Shown: positions 17,226 to 26,101 of the stretch, in pieces
Position numbering within the stretch: position 1 is the first letter of the stretch
How the letters are laid out: the number at the start of each line of letters is the position of its first letter
From: Nitratireductor thuwali
GTDB taxonomy: Bacteria; Pseudomonadota; Alphaproteobacteria; Rhizobiales; Rhizobiaceae
Reading direction: 5' to 3'
NCBI RefSeq assembly: GCF_036621415.1
Contig: NZ_CP030941.1
Coordinates: 2,850,001-2,914,000 of the forward strand
Length of the DNA stretch: 64,000 nt
Position numbers and translations under genes: made by a program
Notes under the pieces: generated by a model
The model's input: the letters and a program-made list of their open reading frames with translations, nothing else
Database searches by the model: none
What the model was told of the DNA's origin: nothing

Positions 17226-19820
17226 CTACTGGATCTGGTGTCCGAACGATCCGCCCTCGATGCTGATCCCGCGCGATTCCAGCGCCTGAACTACATCTCT
17301 GCGCTTGCCGAAGAGTGCGACTGTCCCGTTCACGAGAAGCAGTATCTTGTCGACGTTCTGCAGGACCGAGGGCCGTTGGGTTATGGTGATCACTGTTATC
17401 TTGTTATTCTTGGCGTGCTGCAGCGCCCGTGCGAGTGCTGCGTCGCCTGCGCTGTCCAGGTTGGAGTTCGGCTCATCGAGCACCACCATTCGTGGATTGC
17501 CGAAGAAGGCGCGCGCAAGGGCGACCCGCTGCTTCTGACCTCCCGAGAGAGGAGAACCGTCAGCCGCCACCAGGGTCTCATAGCCATGGGGCAAAGTGGC
17601 GATCATCTCGTGCACGTCGGCGAGTTGGGCAGCTTCATAGATTTCTGCATCGGTGACGTCTTCGCGCATGCGCGCGATGTTGGCCTTGATCGTGCCGGGG
17701 AAGAGTTGCACGTCCTGCGGCAGGTAGCCAATGTTCTCGCCGAACTGGCGCTGGTCCCAGTTCCTCAGATCCATGAGGTCCAGGCGCACATTGCCGGAGG
17801 TCGGCAGGATGGACCCGACCAGCATTTTGCCGAGCGTCGTCTTGCCGGCCCCCGAATTCCCGATAACCGCCAGGGACTCTCCCGGCGTGAGGGAGAACGA
17901 GATGCCGTTGAGGACGACGCGCTTGGTGCCCTGGGGCACATAGAGCAACCGCTCCACGTCGAGACGCCCTTCCGGCCGCGGAAGGTTCAACCGCTCGAAA
18001 TTCAGCGGCGAGTTCTGCAGCAGCGTGGTAATCCGGCCATAGGATGCGCGTGACTGCACGAACTGGTTCCAGCCCTCGATCGCGCCTTCGATCGGGCCCA
18101 GGGCCCGACCGGCGATGATCGAGGCGGCGATGACCATCCCGCCTGTTATCACCCCGTCGATCGCAAGGTAGGCACCCCATCCCAGCATGCTCACCTGCGT
18201 AAGCAGCCGCGTGGCGCGGGAGATCGACGCGAAGGCAATGTTGCGGTCTTGCGCGATGACCTGCGACCGGAGCGAACCTGCCGTATCCCTGCCCCAAATC
18301 TTCACGGCTTCGGGGATCATCGCCAGCGCGTTGATGATCTGGGAATTGCGCGACATGGAATCGAGGTGGAGATTGGCCTTGCTCTGCGCGGCGTTCGCAT
18401 CGCCGAAGGGGTTGGACGTCGCCCGCTGGTTCAACAGCGTGAGCACCAGCAGCAGAAGCGCCGCGGTAACGACGATGAAGCCGAGGTCCGGGTGGACGAG
18501 AAACACTGCCAGAATGAACAAGGGCGCCATCGGCGCATCGAGGAAGGACAGCAAAGTTCCCGAGACCAGGAAGGAGCGGAGTTGTTGCAGATCGCCCAGC
18601 GTCTGATACTCGCGGCCGTTTCCGTGGAGGGAGGCTCGAGCCGCCGCGCTGAGAATGGGCGATCCCAGTTGCGCGGCAACCTCCACTGCGGTCCGCATCA
18701 AAATGAACCGTCGGATGGCATCGAACGTGGCCTGCAGAACAACAGCCCCGACGACCACGATCGTCAGCATGACAAGCGTGTCCGTCGAACGGCTGGTGAG
18801 CACGCGGTCCGATATCTGGAAGAGATACAGAGGAATGCTGAGCACAAGCACATTGGCCGCGACGGTAAACACCATCACCACCATGAGATTCTTTCTGACG
18901 GCCAGTTTTCCCGCCTTCAGCGAGGCGGCGAAGTCCACAGGGCCCAAGCGCTTGTGAAACGCTCCGCCACCGCCACCGCCACCGCGGCCGCCGGATCCGC
19001 CTCTGCCGCCGCCGGACGAACCACCGTTTTGAGGCGGCGCTTCGGCTGTCTTGACGGGCCCCCGGTCGCCATCGATCGTTACCATTCCTTCCGGGGATTT
19101 CTCGCTCTTCACCTGTGGAGGCGGTACGCCTTCATTCTTGGTCGGTTCAGCGGTGGCCGCCTTTGCGCTGGTGGTTGCTGTATGTGACTGTCCATTGGCA
19201 TGTGATTGGCCATTGGCCGATTTGCCCGCTTCGGACGTTCGAGGAAGGGCATCTTGTTCGTCAATCGGCGCGCGCGCTGTGGCAGCGGCTTCCTGCCTCT
19301 GGCGGAAACCTGCGGTTGTCTCTTCCGATGCCCTCGTTCCCCGCGGCTCTCCATTCGGCACACCGGCCGGTTTTTCCATTTGTGTTGTGCCCGCAGATGC
19401 CTGCGAAGGTCTCTCCCTCACGACGTCCGCTTGACGCGGATGGTGTCCGGGAGGATGTGTCTGGACAGGGTCTTTAGCCTGCGCAGGCTGCGGGGGAGGG
19501 GGCGAGGCGTTGGGTGCCGCGCGTGTACCATTGACCTGTGGAGCGGTTTTCTTTGCCGAGGCGGCCATCGCAGGCCGGCCGCCCAGGGGTGGTTCTGCCT
19601 CCCGAACGCGAACTGCCGGATGCGCGACCGCGTCTTCGTCCGCGACCTTGTGCAACTCGGCGATCACCTCGTCGATCTGGCTGACCGCGCGCTCGATGTC
19701 CTTCTCCACCGGCGCAAGCGCCTCGGAAAGTGCACGAGGATGATCATCATTCCTCTCATTCGCGCTTCCCGGCTCCTCTGCTTCACGGGAGACCCAGGCT
19801 GTATTGCGGTCGTCGGTCAT
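17226..19820 (-). CDS. Type I secretion ABC exporter with long disordered N-terminal extension
   Basis: The 864-aa product is about 285 residues longer than ordinary PrtD-type exporters. Residues 1-285 are hydrophilic and low in complexity: an acidic helical start, a PPPPQP stretch, a repeated NGQSHANGQSH, and a glycine/serine run just before FHKRLGPVDFAA. The normal exporter then begins with the six-helix domain (NVLVLSIPLYLFQISDRVLTSRS) and the ATPase with Walker A GNSGAGKTT, signature LSGGQKQRVALARAF and Walker B VVLDEPNSNLD. Start is ATG 19820; ATG 19832 is equally possible and neither has a strong ribosome site. It is 20 bp behind the 682-aa gene. Confidence 0.9.
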   Translation of the reverse strand: MTDDRNTAWVSREAEEPGSANERNDDHPRALSEALAPVEKDIERAVSQIDEVIAELHKVADEDAVAHPAVRVREAEPPLGGRPAMAASAKKTAPQVNGTRAAPNASPPPPQPAQAKDPVQTHPPGHHPRQADVVRERPSQASAGTTQMEKPAGVPNGEPRGTRASEETTAGFRQRQEAAATARAPIDEQDALPRTSEAGKSANGQSHANGQSHTATTSAKAATAEPTKNEGVPPPQVKSEKSPEGMVTIDGDRGPVKTAEAPPQNGGSSGGGRGGSGGRGGGGGGGAFHKRLGPVDFAASLKAGKLAVRKNLMVVMVFTVAANVLVLSIPLYLFQISDRVLTSRSTDTLVMLTIVVVGAVVLQATFDAIRRFILMRTAVEVAAQLGSPILSAAARASLHGNGREYQTLGDLQQLRSFLVSGTLLSFLDAPMAPLFILAVFLVHPDLGFIVVTAALLLLVLTLLNQRATSNPFGDANAAQSKANLHLDSMSRNSQIINALAMIPEAVKIWGRDTAGSLRSQVIAQDRNIAFASISRATRLLTQVSMLGWGAYLAIDGVITGGMVIAASIIAGRALGPIEGAIEGWNQFVQSRASYGRITTLLQNSPLNFERLNLPRPEGRLDVERLLYVPQGTKRVVLNGISFSLTPGESLAVIGNSGAGKTTLGKMLVGSILPTSGNVRLDLMDLRNWDQRQFGENIGYLPQDVQLFPGTIKANIARMREDVTDAEIYEAAQLADVHEMIATLPHGYETLVAADGSPLSGGQKQRVALARAFFGNPRMVVLDEPNSNLDSAGDAALARALQHAKNNKITVITITQRPSVLQNVDKILLLVNGTVALFGKRRDVVQALESRGISIEGGSFGHQIQ

Positions 19821-19840
19821 CGGTGCCCCCATGGAACGGC

Positions 19841-21889
19841 TCAAGCAAGCATGCTTTGCAGGCCGTCGGATTGTCCGGCGTCGGTCGGGGTGTAGCCCGC
19901 TCCCTCTGGCGAATTCTGATTGGCATCGGTCGTGTCGTCGCCCAGAAAGGCGACAGCCTCTGTGGCCAGCTTGTCGGGATCCTGAGCGCCCAGATCCGGG
20001 TCGCTGGAGATCAGTTCGGCCTGTATCAGGAGCTCGTCCGAATATTGGGAGCCACCGACATAGGTCTTGCCCGCTGCGTCCACGTCCAGAATTCCGGCCA
20101 TATTGACCAGTGAATTGGCGCCTGTTGAAAGGGTCCAGTCGGATTCCGGGTGAGGCCTGACAGCGTCCATCGCGAGCGCGACCTGGTCGCTGTCGCCGAG
20201 GATGTTCGTCTGTTTGACGAACTGAACGTCTATGAGGTCGCCCTTTATATAGAGCACACGGAGCGTTTCGAGGCCGGCGAAGGCACTGTCGTTCAGAACG
20301 CCGTCTGAGAGGCTGCCGTTGCCGTTTGCAAAGCTCGCCGCCGCTTGTCCATACGCTTCCGACAGGGCTTCGAAGCGGTCGGCCCTCCCGATTGTATAGA
20401 TATGGGCCTGGTTCCAAAGCAGGTTGTCGCTCATCGAGACCGACGCGGTACCGGAGGTCTGAAAGCCAGGAGTTGCGCCGATCAGGTCGTTTTCGAACAG
20501 GATGTTCAACTGCTGAATGATGTTCAGATCGAAAACAGAACCGCCGATGATGATGAGGTCGTAGTTCTTGCCCAGTTCGGTCAGAGAAATATCGTTTGTC
20601 GCGGTATTGCCGCCGCCGATTATCCGCGTGGTTACGCCGGAGGACGACAGAACACCGATGTCGTTGTCCATCATGAACGTATATTGCTCGAGCCAGTTCA
20701 TGATCATGAGATCGCCGTCGATCTCCTGCACCACCCAGTGCTTTGGAAAGTCGCTCTCAAGCGCGTCGCCAGCGCCCGTCGCTTCCTTGGAAGGATCCAG
20801 GCGCTCGAACGTCGCGATATTGAAGGCCTGCGTAGGCGGACCATCGGCCAGGGAGCCGAAAGCGGTGGTAAGCCAGTCGGTGTCACACCAGGCATTGATC
20901 TGGATAACCGCGTTGATCTCGATGTGATCGCCGACGACCGCGCAGACGGAACCGGCGAGCCAGTTGTTCTCCAGACTGACCGAATTGACGAGTAAATTGC
21001 CGCCGGCCTGCAGTTCGACCGAGGCTTTGAAAGCTTCGTTCCCGCTATGGCTGATCGAGGAACCCGCTTCGGCAGTCTCCCCCTTCCGGTCGCTGCCGTG
21101 CACAATGCCGTCATTTTCCTCGCCCTCTTCCTCGCGCTCTTCCTCGTCTTCTTCATCCTTTTTGAGGTCGAGGTAGTCTTCCAGCTCGGGCGCTTCATCG
21201 ACGAGCTGCCCGTTTACATACGTTCCTTCGATCGTTGCGGAGTGGACCGTGAACACCTCCGCTTCATCACCAGGCTCATATGGCGCTGCGATCAGTTCCG
21301 TCACTGTCGTTGAAAAGTCGCGGGCGCCTTCGGAGAGATCGGAAATCTGCAAATCCCTCAGAGGCGACAGGTTCTTCGCCTCCGACATAAGGGCGATCAA
21401 TTCCGACCCGTCGCTTATTGCAGGCGAGAACACCAGACCGTGCTCGCCGACCGAGAAATAGTCGTCATCGTGTAGCCTGATGTACTGGGCTATGACGGTC
21501 GCCACCGAGCCGGGTGGCTGGAGATCGGGGAGATCTATGGCGGTTCCCGGCCACGCTCCCTGCAGATGCGCTTTCAGGGAACCCGAAATGGTGATTTCCT
21601 GTGCCGGCGCAATCGGGATGTGTTGCGGGGTATATCTAAAGTATGGCAGCACATCCAAAGGGGTCAGCTCTGGCCCCGGGGAGACATATTTCAGCTCGGG
21701 CGCGAAGCCCTCGAAGGAATATGGAGCCTTGACCGTTTCCTGCGAGGCCCACAGATCCCCTTCATCTGGTTGTCTTGCCTTCAGAGCTCTGAATTCGTCG
21801 TACTGGTCGCGCAGACGCGCTTCTTCCAGTGAAACTTCGAACAGTCCAATGAAGTGGGCGATCGCCTCGGTGATTTTATCCATATGCAC
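19841..21889 (-). CDS. 682-aa repeat protein of the secretion operon, unrecognised family
   Basis: I do not recognise a named domain. There is no signal peptide. Residues 1-150 are mixed; an acidic hinge of aspartate/glutamate and lysine lies at about 240-260. From about 290 a motif recurs: a GNL or GSV beta turn, then a hydrophobic strand, then QIN or QLN or QTN, then an aspartate pair (HIEINAVIQINAWCDTDWL, FDLNIIQQLNILFENDL, DVQFVKQTNILGDSDQV, SDELLIQAELISSD). This looks like a beta-solenoid-type secreted structure. The C terminus is small and acidic without cysteine, as in type I substrates. Gene order suggests a substrate or a surface factor of this exporter. Confidence 0.75.
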   Translation of the reverse strand: MHMDKITEAIAHFIGLFEVSLEEARLRDQYDEFRALKARQPDEGDLWASQETVKAPYSFEGFAPELKYVSPGPELTPLDVLPYFRYTPQHIPIAPAQEITISGSLKAHLQGAWPGTAIDLPDLQPPGSVATVIAQYIRLHDDDYFSVGEHGLVFSPAISDGSELIALMSEAKNLSPLRDLQISDLSEGARDFSTTVTELIAAPYEPGDEAEVFTVHSATIEGTYVNGQLVDEAPELEDYLDLKKDEEDEEEREEEGEENDGIVHGSDRKGETAEAGSSISHSGNEAFKASVELQAGGNLLVNSVSLENNWLAGSVCAVVGDHIEINAVIQINAWCDTDWLTTAFGSLADGPPTQAFNIATFERLDPSKEATGAGDALESDFPKHWVVQEIDGDLMIMNWLEQYTFMMDNDIGVLSSSGVTTRIIGGGNTATNDISLTELGKNYDLIIIGGSVFDLNIIQQLNILFENDLIGATPGFQTSGTASVSMSDNLLWNQAHIYTIGRADRFEALSEAYGQAAASFANGNGSLSDGVLNDSAFAGLETLRVLYIKGDLIDVQFVKQTNILGDSDQVALAMDAVRPHPESDWTLSTGANSLVNMAGILDVDAAGKTYVGGSQYSDELLIQAELISSDPDLGAQDPDKLATEAVAFLGDDTTDANQNSPEGAGYTPTDAGQSDGLQSMLA

Positions 21890-21944
21890 GAGCTTCGCCT
21901 CCTGTCTGACGACCGGTGTTGTTCAAGCCGATCTTTTTGGAAGT

Positions 21945-21970
21945 GGACTGCGCGGCTTCCCGCGCAGTCC
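21945..21970 (-). terminator. Perfect 11-bp intercistronic stem-loop
   Basis: GGACTGCGCGG (21945-21955) pairs perfectly with 21960-21970 around a 4-nt loop. It lies between the acidic repeat gene (stop at 22011) and the 682-aa gene (start 21889). No T-run follows on the minus strand. It may partly terminate transcription or protect the upstream message, giving excess substrate over exporter. Confidence 0.5.
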
Positions 21971-22010
21971 GTTGTCGGTGAGTTCGTGACTGGCACGAAA
22001 TCGGTCAGCC

Positions 22011-23732
22011 TTAGGCCGCCTGGTCGTCTTCGCCGATAACCGTGCTGTTGAGGTTGCCGCCGACCACGGTCATGTCGACCGCGTTCTGCTGCAGGTTCGC
22101 ACCCATCACGATTTCCTGGTTGAATGCCGACAGGCTGTTGCTTGCGTCGGCCGAAGCAGCGCTTTCACCGAAGACATAGCCATCGTCGCCGTTGCTGCTG
22201 CCCCAGGTTCCGCCTGCGCCGCCTGCGCCGCCGGTGCCGGTAGAGGTAGCAGCACCGCCGCCACCGCCGCCACCGCCGTAGGCCCAGCCGCCCGTGGCGC
22301 CGCCGCCATCGGCATCGCTATCGGCCCAAGCGCCGCTGAGCGCATCGCCACCGGTGCCTTCGGACTTTGCGTCGCCGCCTGCGGCATCGCCGCTGTCCGC
22401 CTTGGCGTCACCGCCAACGCCCAAGCCGAGCCCGAATCCCGCACCGATGCCAACACCGGCACCAAGCGCGTCTCCGCCATCGTCGGTCGTGGCGTCGCCG
22501 CCGCGGCCAGCCGTGGCGTCGCTGTCGGCGTCCGCGTCGCTGTCGGCGTCGGCCTTGCTGTCGGCGTCGTTGTCGCCACCTTCGGCCTTGGCGTCGCTAT
22601 CGCCGCCTTCTCCGAAGTTCAGGATGGGGATGATCGGCACATGAGCATCGATGCCGTCCCCGGCGTCGTCGGCATCAGCCTTTGCGTTGCCGGCGTCTTC
22701 GGCTTCGGCCTTGCTGTCGGCATCTGCGCCACTGTCGGCGTCGGCCTTGCTGTCGGCGTCGCTGTCGCCGCCTTCGGCCTTGCTGTCGCCACCCGTTGCC
22801 AGCCCGGCACCGAGCCCTAGGCCGAGCCCAAGGCCCAGACCAACACCATGGCCGCCTTCGGCCTTGGCATCGCCGCTGTCGCCTTCGCCGCCCTTGGCAT
22901 CGTCTGCCTTGCCGTCGCCGCCATCGGCTTCATCGGCCTCGGCCTTGGTGTCGCCGCCGAAGCCACCGATGGCACCACCGCCTTCAGTCTTCGTGTCGCC
23001 GCCGTTGCCGCCATCGGCATCGGAATCGCCTTCGCCGCCGTAGCCGCCGGCCACGATGCCGTCACCAGACTTCGCTTCGCCGCCCTCGGCCTTCTGATCG
23101 ACGTCGAATTCGGCGTCGTTCTTGACGATGGCTTCTTCCAGGGTGTCGTTGTCATAGATCTGGGCGGTCTGGGTGATGACGTTGGCCGTGTTTGTGCCAT
23201 CGCCAATCAACGAACCGTTCAGGAAGTTCGAAAGGCTTATGTCGTCGCCCGGATCGAAATCGACGTCACCGAAAGCAGAGACCATGTCGCCGTCGACATC
23301 GACACTGCCACCATGATCAACGTCAATGAGGTCGTTGTCGTCGGTGCCAAGATCGCCTTCGAGAGCAAGGTCGAGCTCAACGTCAACATCAACGTCGGTC
23401 TTGTTCTCGTTGTAGTTGACGTTCTTGTTCTCGTTTTCGTTCTCGTTCTTGTTCTCGTTTTCGTTCTTGTTTTCGCTCTTGGCGTTTGCCTCGGCCTTTG
23501 CATCGCTGTCGGCATCAGCCTTTGCGTCGGCGTCGCTCTTTGCATCCGCATCAGCCTTTGCGTCGGCGTCACTCTTGGCGTCGGCGTCGCTCTTTGCATC
23601 CGCATCAGCCTTTGCGTCGGCGTCGCTCTTGGCGTCGGAATCGGACTCGCTCTTGGCGTCTCCCAAGTCGATCTCGTTTCCGATAAACTGCCAGCCAAGC
23701 ACATTGATGTTGTCGCTATTTCTGTCGACCAT
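22011..23732 (-). CDS. Extremely acidic repeat protein, probable type I secretion substrate
   Basis: A 573-aa protein with no signal peptide or membrane helix. A 24-residue head (NVLGWQFIGNEIDLG) leads into an Asp-Ala-Lys/Asp-Ala-Asp repeat at about residues 25-86, then an Asn-Glu-Lys repeat (NENENKN) to about 110. A Val-Asp-rich segment follows (DVDVDVELDL, GDVDFDPGDD), then a glycine/aspartate/lysine region at about 200-500 with GLGLGLGLGLGAG. The C-terminal 45 residues (SLSAFNQEIVMGANLQQN, VVGGNLNSTVIGEDDQAA) are non-repetitive and resemble a secretion or assembly module. It is the first gene of the operon. Ca2+ binding is possible, but canonical RTX nonapeptides are absent. Confidence 0.8.
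   Translation of the reverse strand: MVDRNSDNINVLGWQFIGNEIDLGDAKSESDSDAKSDADAKADADAKSDADAKSDADAKADADAKSDADAKADADSDAKAEANAKSENKNENENKNENENENKNVNYNENKTDVDVDVELDLALEGDLGTDDNDLIDVDHGGSVDVDGDMVSAFGDVDFDPGDDISLSNFLNGSLIGDGTNTANVITQTAQIYDNDTLEEAIVKNDAEFDVDQKAEGGEAKSGDGIVAGGYGGEGDSDADGGNGGDTKTEGGGAIGGFGGDTKAEADEADGGDGKADDAKGGEGDSGDAKAEGGHGVGLGLGLGLGLGAGLATGGDSKAEGGDSDADSKADADSGADADSKAEAEDAGNAKADADDAGDGIDAHVPIIPILNFGEGGDSDAKAEGGDNDADSKADADSDADADSDATAGRGGDATTDDGGDALGAGVGIGAGFGLGLGVGGDAKADSGDAAGGDAKSEGTGGDALSGAWADSDADGGGATGGWAYGGGGGGGGAATSTGTGGAGGAGGTWGSSNGDDGYVFGESAASADASNSLSAFNQEIVMGANLQQNAVDMTVVGGNLNSTVIGEDDQAA
23475..23660 (-). repeat. Tandem Asp-Ala-Lys coding repeat
   Basis: The segment encoding residues 25-86 of the acidic protein is a mosaic of 9- and 18-bp units. 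One 54-bp (18-residue) period is nearly exact: the same CTCTTTGCATCCG string (plus strand) occurs at 23536 and 23590. Such DNA is prone to slippage, so copy number may differ among strains or be collapsed in assembly. Confidence 0.8.
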
Positions 23733-25162
23733 TGTTGTGTCCTCAGAAGTGGGGCCGCGACAACCGAACCACTGTCATCTCTAATGTGGTTTTGAGCTGC
23801 ACACGGCCGTTGGGTTTGATGTTTTTTGGACCACCAGACCGAGGGGACGTACGATCGGCGATCCGTGGAGCATGCTTGTTTGTGTGCTTAACCTCCCTTC
23901 GCTAGTGGATCTCACCGTCGTTCGACGGAGGATACGCACCGCCGGTGCGCATCAGGCATCGGGAGAATGAGAAAGCCGCAGCTTCACATGGTTCCCAAGC
24001 CAGAGAGGAAGTCTGCCGCTGCGAAGGGCAGTTTGTTAGCTGTCAGTTGGAGCTAAACCGTCCGAGATACCTCGGCCGTGCATTTATTGCCGCACAGCTC
24101 CAAGTGGACCTGCAAGCCGTTAGAAGGCGAAGGCGGCGACACATGGCATTTGCGCTTCCATTCTTCGGAGCAGCGCCTGCAACCTGCCTATGGATGTCTC
24201 GATGAGGATTAACTGCGATGGACTAAACGGCAGGACCCGGCCAACGGTCCCACATAGATCGAGCTATGGTGCGGGCCGCCGCAGACCCTTACTTGGTAGA
24301 CAGCGCCAGGTCGCGCTGGGTTCATCGGGGCTAAGGCGAGCAAGTTTGCCGGAAGCGGCGGGCGCTGCTGCGGGGGCGGGGCGAATGGTCGGTCGTGATC
24401 ACCTTATGGTGACCTTCGGGTTTTGCGGCGCTGCCAGAACAAGACGGAATGCCCGGACTCCACGAATCCTGCTGCTCGTGGGACGGCTGAACTGGACGAA
24501 CACGGAGAGCCTCCTCATCTACCCGGTTGCCGGCCTGGCGAGGTTCGACAAGAAACGGCCATCATCATTGGCGGACGTGGAACGCAGGGGTGCAACTGTC
24601 GGCGATGGCTGCGCTCGGATGCGCATCCCTGCCAGCGGCCAGGCGCAAGAGCATCTAGAAGCAGCCGGCCGCAGCCAGCGCCGCGCCTGCTGGTACACGA
24701 TCGCCCACGGCGGCAGATCGTTGGGCATCCAGCGCTACCGTGTGTCCTGGCGATGTAGCGCAGACCGTTTGAAGACCGCGCGCGGCGAATGCGTCCGCTG
24801 ACCGCATTCTACGGACAGAAGCCACGGATCAGGCACCACAAGCGCCCATTCCGCTTCGGAAACAATGCAAGGGGTAAGGTTTGCGAGAGGCACTGCGCCC
24901 AGCAGGCCTCACTATGTTTACTAGTCCCTATTTACTAGTCCTAACAGCCTCTGGCGCCAGGTGCAGGATAGCCTTTCGCGCTGCCGGTCGCGAATCCTCC
25001 AATATTCCAACGATAGCGGCAGCGGTACTCGCATCGGTACGCTGCTATAGATTGCAGAAATCAGGAGGCGCTGGTATCATTAACAATCTGTTACCGTAGT
25101 CGTAGCAGTTGATACGCGCTCGAAAAGGGGACGGGGCGCCTTTTTCCTCAAAGGAGAAGACG
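23733..25162. other. Gene-poor region with transposase debris
   Basis: Across 1.43 kb no intact gene is convincing. The first 150 bp should hold the promoter of the minus-strand secretion operon, with a GAGGAC ribosome site just upstream of ATG 23732. An IS5-type transposase remnant lies at about 24575-24780 (separate entry). The last 250 bp before the glycine-repeat gene contain a CTAGTCC direct repeat (TTTACTAGTCC twice near 24915-24940) and no frame I can support. Confidence 0.5.
24575..24780 (-). pseudogene. IS5-family transposase fragment, heavily decayed
   Basis: Minus-strand pieces in several frames match the start of an IS5-type transposase: VF and GLRYIAR near 24750-24775, WMPNDLPPWAIVYQQARRWL from 24728, then LLRLAAGRDAHPSAAI further on. 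At least two frameshifts and two stop codons (one replacing tryptophan before RWMPND) separate them. No inverted ends or target duplication are visible. The assignment rests on remembered family motifs (RWMPNDLPPW, YQQxRRW). Confidence 0.7.
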
Positions 25163-25936
25163 ATGTACCTGTACCCCTTGGGGAGCGGGCTGAGCGCAGC
25201 TTTGCTCCTATCATCCACAGTAATGTCGACGGTTGTACCGGCGGCTGCACAAAACAGTCCACGGCCACGCCTGGCATTAGAGCAGTGCCAACCACTGACG
25301 GTGGACAATTTCGCGATCTGCTGTGTCGCGCTCAATCGCGGCGCCATCCTGACGCCTGAGCAGCTTCAGCAATGTCCGCCACTGACAACGTCTATCGTGT
25401 CCAGAGCGCTGGGCGGCTTTAGTGACTCCGACAACGGCGGCGCTGGCGGCAATGGCGGCGACAACGGCGGCGGCGGCAACGGCGGCGGCGGCAATGGCGG
25501 CGGCGGCAACGGCGGCGGCGGCAACGGCGGCGGCGGCAACGGCGGCGGCGGCAATGGCGGCGGCGGCAACGGCGGCGGCGGCAATGGCGGCGGCGGCAAT
25601 GGCGGCGGCGGCAATGGCGGCGGCGGCAATGGCGGCGGCGGCAACGGCGGCGGCGGCAACGGCGACGGCGGCAGCACCGGTGGTGGTGACACCAGCGGCG
25701 GTGGCGGCGGTTCCGGCGGAAGCGACTCCGGCGGCGGCGACGGCGGCGATGGCGGTAGCACCGGTGGTGGTGACACCAGCGGTGGTACCAGCGGCGGCGG
25801 CGGAAGCGACTCCGGCGGCGGCGATGGCGGCGATGGCGGCAGCACCGGCGGTGGCGGCACCAGCGGTGGCAGCGGTGGTAGCGGCGGCAGCGGCGGTTCC
25901 GGTGGCTCGGGGGGCGCAGGCGGCTCCGGCGGTTAA
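25163..25936 (+). CDS. Secreted glycine-rich repeat protein
   Basis: A 257-aa protein. A signal peptide spans about residues 1-30 (hydrophobic SAALLLSSTVMS, cleavage near AAA-QN). A short globular part with cysteines follows (LALEQCQPLTVDNFAICCV, LQQCPPLTTS). From about residue 92 the rest is repeats: about 13 copies of Asn-Gly4, then a 30-residue period of STGGGDTSGG and SDSGGGDGGDGG, then serine-glycine doublets to the end. AAGGAGA at 25151-25157 fixes ATG 25163. Function unknown; a flexible extracellular or cell-wall-associated protein is the most that can be said. Confidence 0.75.
   Translation: MYLYPLGSGLSAALLLSSTVMSTVVPAAAQNSPRPRLALEQCQPLTVDNFAICCVALNRGAILTPEQLQQCPPLTTSIVSRALGGFSDSDNGGAGGNGGDNGGGGNGGGGNGGGGNGGGGNGGGGNGGGGNGGGGNGGGGNGGGGNGGGGNGGGGNGGGGNGGGGNGDGGSTGGGDTSGGGGGSGGSDSGGGDGGDGGSTGGGDTSGGTSGGGGSDSGGGDGGDGGSTGGGGTSGGSGGSGGSGGSGGSGGAGGSGG
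25463..25660 (+). repeat. 15-bp tandem repeat encoding Asn-Gly-Gly-Gly-Gly
   Basis: About 13 near-identical 15-bp units differ mainly by AAC versus AAT at the asparagine codon. The pattern indicates recent expansion by slippage, and the reading frame is kept throughout. Confidence 0.9.
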
Positions 25937-26101
25937 ACGGAGAATGCCATCTCAAAGGGACGAGCGCCGACGCGCTCGTCCCTGCCTGTGTCAGCCGCAC
26001 TTCCGATCACCACCGCCTTACGTCCATGCGCCCGCCGCCACTGATGCCGAAAGCCCCACATTCCTCATGGCGCATCCCCCGCGGACTGGATAGCTGAACC
26101 G

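Noticed and set aside
22011..23732. RTX calcium-binding toxin
   Set aside because: No GGxGxDxUx nonapeptides are present; glycine/aspartate richness alone does not make an RTX array.
24190..24801. 203-codon plus-strand frame in the gene-poor region
   Set aside because: It runs antisense over the IS5 transposase debris and shows no motif of its own.
25463..25660. CRISPR-like array at the 15-bp repeats
   Set aside because: Units are directly adjacent without spacers and stay in frame as Asn-Gly4 codons, so this is a coding minisatellite.
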